From an uncultured Acetatifactor sp. (GTDB lineage Bacteria; Bacillota; Clostridia; Lachnospirales; Lachnospiraceae), in NCBI GenBank assembly GCA_910578215.1, contig CAJTPH010000054.1, positions 1 to 16,691 on the forward strand: a stretch of DNA of 16,691 bases. Direction: 5' to 3'. The notes below the pieces were generated by a model. That model saw only the letters and a list, made by a program, of their open reading frames with translations, did no database searches and was not told the origin of the DNA. This document shows, one piece after another, positions 12,559 through 16,691 of this stretch. The stretch's first letter is position 1; each line of letters starts with the position of its first letter. The position numbers were made by a program, and so were the translations under genes.

Positions 12559-14893
12559 CAATTTTCGTCTTGCCGCGGCGCTTCTTGTCGTTGCAATCCA
12601 CACCTCGCCCCTGACCTCCTTGAGCGCGGACGCGGACTTTTTCCTGACAAGAATTCTGGCACGGGTGGCCGTGCCTTTTTTCCTTATGGTGACAGGCCAG
12701 TTTGTCGTCGGCAGGTTTTTAAACGGCGCAGGCAAAGGTAAGGGCGCTCCCTGGCGCTATCTGTGCAAAATTATGCTGCTTTATCTGTTCAGCATCCTCC
12801 TCTATCTGCCCATAGGCATATATGCGGGGCATTACAAAGCCCTGACCTTGGGCACGGCGCTGCGGATGCTTTTCTTTGACGGTACCTTTTACCATCTGTG
12901 GTATTTTCCCGCCTGCATCATGGGTGTGCTTCTAGTATACCTGATGAGCAGGGCTTTAAAGCTGCCTGCCATGCTTGTCGTCTCCTCCCTTCTCTATCTG
13001 ATCGGCCTGCTTGGGGACAGCTACTTCGGTCTGGTGCAGAAGGCTCCTTTCCTGGAAGGCATATATGAATTTGGCTTTCAGATCTTCTCCTATACCAGGA
13101 ACGGACTGTTCCTGGCGCCGCTGTTTCTGGTACTGGGCGCCTGGCTCGGGACAAAAAAGGACCCTCTGCCGGAAAAATATGCGGAAAAGCCCGGACATTA
13201 TACCGCCTTCTGCCTTGCGGGGCTGTGCGTTTCCTTTTTGCTGATGACGGCGGAGGCCTTTTGGTTAAGGAGCCTGGAATTCCAACGTCATGACAGCATG
13301 TACCTGATGCTGGTTCCGGTGATGCTCTTTCTGTACCAGAGTCTTTTGTGCCTGCGCGCAAAATCCCGAAGGCTGCTGCGAAGCGCGGCTCTCTGGGTCT
13401 ATGTGCTTCACCCCGCCTTTATCGTGGTGGTGAGAGGAATCGCAAAGCCGCTGAAAATGACTGCCCTGCTTGTGGATAACAGCATCGTGCATTATCTTGC
13501 CGTGGCTGTGCTTTCCCTGGGCGCGGGCTTGTGCATGGCGTTTTTGCAGAGCCGCATATCCCGCCGCAGGGCACAGGCTTCTCTTTTGAAGGGAGTCATT
13601 GCCGCCTGCCGGACCAGAGATGACAGCGACGCATGGGACGGCGAGGACGCCGCGCCCGACGGTGGTCAGGCAAACGGCATGGACGAAGCCGCTGACAGCA
13701 GCGGCCCAAGCGGCTTGAACACGCCCCTCGACGGCGGCCGTCCCTTCCGCGTCGGAGGAAGACCCGGGCATGCCAGAGCGGACGGCAGAGCCTGGATTCA
13801 GCTGGACATGAACGCACTTTCGGAAAATGTCTCCCTTTTGCGGTCTCTTATGCCGGAGGGCTGCCGTCTGATGCCCGCCATAAAGGCAAACGCCTACGGG
13901 CACGGAGCCGTCCCCATTGCAAGGGAGCTGAACCGCCTGGGCGTGGATGCCTTTTGCGTGGCATGTATTACGGAAGGCATCTCCCTGCGCAAGGCGGGCA
14001 TCAAAGGAGAAATCCTTATTTTAGGCTATACGACGCCGGAGGACTTTTCCTTACTGTCCCGCTATCAGCTTACCCAGACCGTCATAGACTACCCTTACGC
14101 GGAGCTGCTTGCACAGTCGGGCATAAAGCTTCATGTTCATGTGGGCATTGACACGGGCATGCACCGCCTGGGCATCCGATGCGAAAATATAGAGGACATT
14201 GCCGCGGTTTTTGAAATGAAGAACCTTATCATTGACGGAATGTGCACCCACCTCAGCTCCTGTGATTCTCCTGACAGGGAAAGCGTCACATTTACAAAGC
14301 AGCAGATCGACGCCTTTTACCAGGTGGCGGAAATCCTGGAGGCACAGGGCTATTCCCTTCCAAGGCTTCACCTACAGTCAAGCTACGGACTGATAAATTA
14401 CCCCTGCGAAAATACCGATTATGTAAGGGCGGGCATTGTCCTGTACGGGGTACACAGCTCCCACGAAAAAGCGGCTGCCTTCCCCCTGAAGCTTTCTCCC
14501 GTGCTTTCCCTGATGGCGCGGCTGGTCTCCGTAAGGACGCTCCATCCCGGAGATTCCGCCGGTTACGGAATGTCCTTTATCGCGGAAAAAGAGATGCGCG
14601 TAGCCGTGCTCTCCATCGGCTATGCCGACGGCCTGCCAAGGGCGCTGTCCTGCGGCAGGGGCCATGTGCTCATTCACGGCTGCAAAGCGCCTATTATCGG
14701 AAAGGTCTGCATGGACCTGACGCTGGCGGACATAAGCCATATTCCGCAGGCACAGGCAGGGGACGCCGCCGTCATTATCGGAAGCTCGGACGGACAGGAA
14801 ATCAGGGCGGAGGATTTGGCAGAGCTGTGCGGCACCATTACAAACGAGCTGTTAAGCCGGCTCGGCGCACGCCTGGAAAGGATTGTGATTTAA
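12527..14893 (+). CDS. vanT: VanT-type membrane serine racemase (acyltransferase-3 plus alanine-racemase fusion)
   Basis: A 788-residue two-part protein. Residues ~8-345 are an acyltransferase-3-like membrane domain with about ten hydrophobic segments, opening NFRLAAALLVVAIHTSPL with the family's conserved His; in VanT proteins this part is associated with serine supply. Residues ~360-418 are a Gly/Asp/Ala-rich linker. Residues ~420-788 are a fold-III PLP racemase with the lysine motif AIKANAYGHG (Lys453), HVGIDTGMHRLGI, and the second catalytic base in SAGYGMSF (Tyr680), then IGYADGLPR and CMDLTLADI. All catalytic residues are present. It turns L-Ser into D-Ser for the ligase; alanine racemization is also possible. 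ATG 12527 follows TGGAGGA. The linker looks longer than needed. No clear terminator is seen before the next promoter at 14937. Confidence 0.93.
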   Translation: MRTKTNYGGLDNFRLAAALLVVAIHTSPLTSLSADADFFLTRILARVAVPFFLMVTGQFVVGRFLNGAGKGKGAPWRYLCKIMLLYLFSILLYLPIGIYAGHYKALTLGTALRMLFFDGTFYHLWYFPACIMGVLLVYLMSRALKLPAMLVVSSLLYLIGLLGDSYFGLVQKAPFLEGIYEFGFQIFSYTRNGLFLAPLFLVLGAWLGTKKDPLPEKYAEKPGHYTAFCLAGLCVSFLLMTAEAFWLRSLEFQRHDSMYLMLVPVMLFLYQSLLCLRAKSRRLLRSAALWVYVLHPAFIVVVRGIAKPLKMTALLVDNSIVHYLAVAVLSLGAGLCMAFLQSRISRRRAQASLLKGVIAACRTRDDSDAWDGEDAAPDGGQANGMDEAADSSGPSGLNTPLDGGRPFRVGGRPGHARADGRAWIQLDMNALSENVSLLRSLMPEGCRLMPAIKANAYGHGAVPIARELNRLGVDAFCVACITEGISLRKAGIKGEILILGYTTPEDFSLLSRYQLTQTVIDYPYAELLAQSGIKLHVHVGIDTGMHRLGIRCENIEDIAAVFEMKNLIIDGMCTHLSSCDSPDRESVTFTKQQIDAFYQVAEILEAQGYSLPRLHLQSSYGLINYPCENTDYVRAGIVLYGVHSSHEKAAAFPLKLSPVLSLMARLVSVRTLHPGDSAGYGMSFIAEKEMRVAVLSIGYADGLPRALSCGRGHVLIHGCKAPIIGKVCMDLTLADISHIPQAQAGDAAVIIGSSDGQEIRAEDLAELCGTITNELLSRLGARLERIVI

Positions 14894-14936
14894 TTTAAAA
14901 CTTTCACACTGCCGGATGTAATTTTACCAAAACCCA

Positions 14937-14964
14937 TTGACATATACCCAAAAATCCTTATAAT
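14937..14964 (+). promoter_or_regulatory. Promoter of the perR-rubrerythrin operon
   Basis: A perfect TTGACA (14937-14942), 16-base spacer and perfect TATAAT (14959-14964). Such a strong promoter is expected to need tight repression; a PerR/Fur-type box follows at once. Confidence 0.82.
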
Positions 14965-14983
14965 GAAAATAGTAATAATTATC
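14965..14983 (+). promoter_or_regulatory. PerR/Fur-type operator
   Basis: The 19-bp stretch GAAAATAGTAATAATTATC matches the classical Fur/PerR palindrome (GATAATGATWATCATTATC) at 15 of 19 positions. It directly follows the -10 box and covers the expected start site, so binding would block transcription. Autorepression by the gene it precedes is the simple reading. Confidence 0.68.
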
Positions 14984-15005
14984 GATTTTGGGAGAGGAGG
15001 AAAGG

Positions 15006-15404
15006 ATGGCAGCCCTGAAATACAGCAGGCAGCGGGAAATGATCAAGGATTTTCTGATGACCAGAAAGGATCATCCTACCGCCGATATCGTATATATGAA
15101 TGTCCGGCAGCAAAATCCAAATATCAGCCTGGGAACCGTATACCGCAACCTTACCCTTCTTGCCGATATCGGAGAGATTGCCCGCCTGCGCGTAGGCGAC
15201 GGCGTGGACCACTTTGATGCCGACACCTCGCCTCACTATCACTTTGTCTGTACGGAATGCGGCGCCGTGATAGATTTGGAGATGAACAGCATTGAGAGCA
15301 TTACGGAGCTTGCCGGCGCAGGCTTTGACGGCCACATCGCAGGTCATGTAACCTATTTCTACGGAACCTGCGGCGGCTGCACAGGCTCCCAAAAGCCCAT
15401 TTAA
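15006..15404 (+). CDS. perR: PerR-type peroxide-sensing repressor (Fur family)
   Basis: A 132-residue Fur-family regulator. Structural zinc cysteines are in CTEC (82, 85) and CGGC (122, 125). The regulatory metal ligands line up with Bacillus PerR: His23 in DHPTADIVY, Asp71 in HFDAD, His77 and His79 in HYHF, and Asp90 in AVIDLE. The Asp at 71, where Fur usually has Glu, supports PerR over Fur. SLGTVYRNL is the recognition helix region. ATG 15006 is chosen because GGAGAGGAGGAAAGG lies just before it; a TTG at 14988 in the same frame would sit on top of that ribosome site. It is followed after 54 bases by a reverse rubrerythrin, a common PerR partner in clostridia. Metal-bound PerR would repress both, and peroxide would release it. 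Confidence 0.9.
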   Translation: MAALKYSRQREMIKDFLMTRKDHPTADIVYMNVRQQNPNISLGTVYRNLTLLADIGEIARLRVGDGVDHFDADTSPHYHFVCTECGAVIDLEMNSIESITELAGAGFDGHIAGHVTYFYGTCGGCTGSQKPI

Positions 15405-15458
15405 CGGCTTTACCCCCGTCAGGTTTTACAAACTTTTATATAAAAAGGAGAAAGTATT

Positions 15459-15998
15459 ATGAAGTATGTATGTCAAGTATGTGGTTATGTTCACGAGGGA
15501 GATTCCGCACCTGAAAAATGCCCTATCTGCCAGGCTCCCGCTGAGAAATTCACCGTTCAGTCCGGCGAAAAGACCTGGGCTGCGGAGCATGTGGTAGGCG
15601 TTGCACAGGGCGTCCGCGAGGATATCATCAAGGATCTGCGCGACAACTTTAACGGCGAATGCTCCGAGGTAGGCATGTATCTTGCCATGGCAAGGGTTGC
15701 TTTCAGAGAGGGCTATCCCGAGGTAGGCATGTACTATGAGAAGGCGGCTTACGAGGAGGCTGAACACGCTGCAAAATTTGCGGAGCTGTTGGGCGAGGTC
15801 GTTACTGATTCCACCAAGAAGAACCTGCAGATGAGAGTGGATGCCGAAAACGGCGCTACCGCAGGCAAGACCGACCTTGCTAAAAGAGCAAAGGAGCTGG
15901 GCCTGGATGCGATCCACGACACCGTACATGAAATGGCTAGAGATGAAGCTAGACACGGCAAGGCATTTCAGGGTCTGTTGAATAGATACTTCGGTTAA
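15459..15998 (+). CDS. Reverse rubrerythrin (N-terminal rubredoxin plus diiron domain)
   Basis: A 179-residue cytoplasmic protein that reduces hydrogen peroxide in anaerobes, using electrons passed through its FeS4 site. The rubredoxin-like domain is at the N-terminus (Cys5, Cys8, Cys21, Cys24 in CQVC and CPIC), opposite to the classical order, and the ferritin-like four-helix domain follows. Diiron ligands are Glu67 in NGECSE, the E-x-x-H pair Glu100/His103 in YEEAEHAAKF, and a second Glu163/His166 in ARDEARHGKAF. All are present. AAAAGGAG precedes ATG 15459. No separate PerR box is seen in the 54-base gap, so it is probably cotranscribed with perR. Codon use looks highly biased, as for abundant proteins. 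A strong terminator follows at 16038-16072. Confidence 0.94.
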   Translation: MKYVCQVCGYVHEGDSAPEKCPICQAPAEKFTVQSGEKTWAAEHVVGVAQGVREDIIKDLRDNFNGECSEVGMYLAMARVAFREGYPEVGMYYEKAAYEEAEHAAKFAELLGEVVTDSTKKNLQMRVDAENGATAGKTDLAKRAKELGLDAIHDTVHEMARDEARHGKAFQGLLNRYFG

Positions 15999-16037
15999 TC
16001 AGAAATGCCGTAAATTCAACATTTTTGAGGATTTAGG

Positions 16038-16072
16038 GGTATGTTAGAGCAATCTGACATACCTTTATTTTT
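16038..16072 (+). terminator. Rho-independent terminator of the perR-rubrerythrin operon
   Basis: GGTATGTTAGA (16038-16048) pairs with TCTGACATACC (16053-16063), with one G.U pair, around GCAA, and is followed by TTTATTTTT. Confidence 0.9.
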
Positions 16073-16102
16073 GTGCAAGCGGTTGTGTCTGGATGTGGGT
16101 TC

Positions 16103-16131
16103 AAAAAAGAGATAAGCATTAACTTATCTCT
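16103..16131 (-). terminator. Minus-strand terminator of a short transcript
   Basis: AGAGATAAG (16108-16116) and CTTATCTCT (16123-16131) are perfect 9-bp arms around CATTAA. The AAAAAA at 16103-16108 becomes a U-run after the stem on the minus strand, and no T-run follows on the plus strand. The terminator therefore serves a transcript coming from the right. Confidence 0.72.
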
Positions 16132-16175
16132 CTTAGATTCTGCAATAAACAAACAGGACACCTTTCGACTTTCAT
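16119..16175 (-). CDS. 18-codon minigene with a C-P-V-C motif (unrecognised)
   Basis: On the minus strand ATG 16175 follows GGGAGG at 5-base spacing and encodes MKVERCPVCLLQNLREIS, ending in TAA at 16121-16119 inside the loop of the terminator hairpin. A TATAAT box lies 36 bases before the ATG (16216-16211). Promoter, ribosome site, reading frame and terminator thus fit in about 115 bases. I do not recognise the peptide. The Cys-x-x-Cys pair hints at a metal- or redox-linked microprotein, a leader peptide, or the start of a gene truncated by the terminator. The transcript alone could also be the functional product. Confidence 0.38.
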   Translation of the reverse strand: MKVERCPVCLLQNLREIS

Positions 16176-16210
16176 ATTTTCCTCCCACCAATTACTACTT
16201 GTTAAAATGA

Positions 16211-16216
16211 ATTATA
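16211..16216 (-). promoter_or_regulatory. -10 box of the minigene
   Basis: TATAAT on the minus strand. The best -35 is TTCACA with a short 15-base spacer. Predicted transcript: about 16204 down to 16103, roughly 100 nt. Confidence 0.45.
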
Positions 16217-16292
16217 CCATAATTTTTTAACTGTGAAGAGAAGAAACAAGGAATAGTTATTTCTAATAGGGCATTCTTCCATAATTTTCTCA

Positions 16293-16321
16293 TTGCAAAC
16301 ACATGTTCCCCATGCTATTAT
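16293..16321 (+). promoter_or_regulatory. Promoter with a LexA-like box
   Basis: TTGCAA (16293-16298), 17-base spacer and TATTAT (16316-16321) form a promoter. Between and over the -35 lies CAAACACATGTTCC (16296-16309), which fits the Firmicute LexA consensus CGAACRNRYGTTYG at 12 of 14 positions. This placement would let LexA block the promoter. A second -10-like TATAAT lies at 16333-16338 with no good -35. Confidence 0.5.
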
Positions 16322-16372
16322 AAATCTACCGTTATAATCTTCATTTTTCAGTAGAAAGGATGTTATATTTTC

Positions 16373-16645
16373 GTGGAAAGTATCTTTTGTGTTGACATTC
16401 CGATACAAATGATTTCCTGTACTGACACCGACGGGAAGATTACTCCCATGAGATTCCGATTTCGTGACAATACCGGAGAACTTATCACCATAAACATTGA
16501 TAAAATCCTGTCGACCGACCAGGACAGAAACCGCATGGGCATCAATTTTTCATGCGCTGCCACCCTCTATGGCACACAGAAGAAAATCAGCCTGCGATAC
16601 AGCTACACCGCCCACGAGTGGCGTATGTCCCGGCTGTATGCATGA
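16373..16645 (+). CDS. Conserved-looking 90-residue protein, function unknown
   Basis: The frame starts at GTG 16373, 12 bases after AAAGGA (16355-16360), and ends at TGA 16643-16645; ATG 16409 is an internal alternative. The protein is a mixed, mostly beta-prone small protein with no membrane segment: VDIPIQMISCTDTDGKITP, then RFRFRDNTGELITINIDKIL, a CAATLYG strand and an ending YTAHEWRMSRLYA. From memory this resembles small proteins often found beside Y-family DNA polymerase genes in Lachnospiraceae, which would fit the LexA-like box upstream. That link is inference and no polymerase is in the window. A GC-rich hairpin follows directly, so it may be a single gene or the first of an operon beyond the edge. 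Confidence 0.62.
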   Translation: MESIFCVDIPIQMISCTDTDGKITPMRFRFRDNTGELITINIDKILSTDQDRNRMGINFSCAATLYGTQKKISLRYSYTAHEWRMSRLYA

Positions 16646-16649
16646 GCAA

Positions 16650-16691
16650 AAAGCCTCCGCCCCGGGCAGGGCGTCACAGCCGCTGCCCGAG
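16650..16691. terminator. Hairpin cut by the window edge, probably a bidirectional terminator
   Basis: CGGGCAG (16663-16669) pairs with CTGCCCG (16683-16689). The left flank AAAAAGCCTCCGCC suggests that GGCGGAGGCTTTTT may follow outside the window, giving a longer stem with a T-run. On the minus strand the A-run already serves as a U-run. Confidence 0.45.

Noticed and set aside
16202..16408. 68-residue minus-strand frame
   Set aside because: It has no ribosome site, overlaps the promoter boxes of both flanking small genes, and its composition looks like translated AT-rich spacer.
1..16691. CRISPR arrays, tRNA or rRNA genes, insertion sequences, integrases
   Set aside because: No regularly spaced repeats, tRNA-like folds, rRNA stretches or transposase/integrase frames were recognised in the window.

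Overview
The window looks like chromosome of an anaerobic gut-type Firmicute, most likely a Lachnospiraceae-like clostridium. The reasons are the GC-rich codon use, the strong AGGAGG-type ribosome sites, the AgrC/LytTR-type two-component pair, the PerR plus reverse-rubrerythrin oxidative-stress pair, and a five-gene vanG-type cluster arranged as in clostridia. This assignment is inference; no rRNA or other phylogenetic marker is present.

Layout. 1-882 (+) is the C-terminal part of an extracellular solute-binding protein. 2965-975 (-) is a response regulator/GHKL kinase operon (LytTR class) with a recognisable promoter and a 27-bp dyad over its start site. 3123-3315 holds a candidate structured element and a strong terminator. 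4469-3384 (-) is a membrane-anchored alpha/beta hydrolase that is visibly more AT-rich than its surroundings. 4791-5765 (+) is a membrane-anchored C39-like cysteine peptidase. 8138-5885 (-) is a kinase-then-regulator pair of the HisKA/OmpR type. It is divergent from 8319-14893 (+), a vancomycin-resistance-like cluster: vanR, vanS, a D-Ala:D-Ser ligase (vanG type), vanXY and vanT. 14937-15998 (+) is a PerR-box-controlled perR-rubrerythrin operon. 15999-16691 is an AT-rich spacer with a tiny minus-strand minigene, then a 90-residue protein behind a LexA-like box, and a hairpin cut by the window edge.

How the genes work together. VanS and VanR would sense a cell-wall signal and switch on the ligase-vanXY-vanT genes. 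VanT makes D-serine, the ligase makes D-Ala-D-Ser, and VanXY removes D-Ala-D-Ala and the terminal D-Ala of normal precursors, giving peptidoglycan with low glycopeptide affinity. A tandem 11-bp repeat (TCGTAAG...) over the vanS stop codon matches the known VanR site and lies before a terminator-like hairpin, so control of the resistance genes is probably separate from that of vanRS. The ligase and VanT both carry unusual low-complexity inserts. The least explained parts are the van leader, the 18-codon minigene at 16175-16119, the dyad and structured element at 3076-3211, and the LexA-like promoter at 16293-16321.
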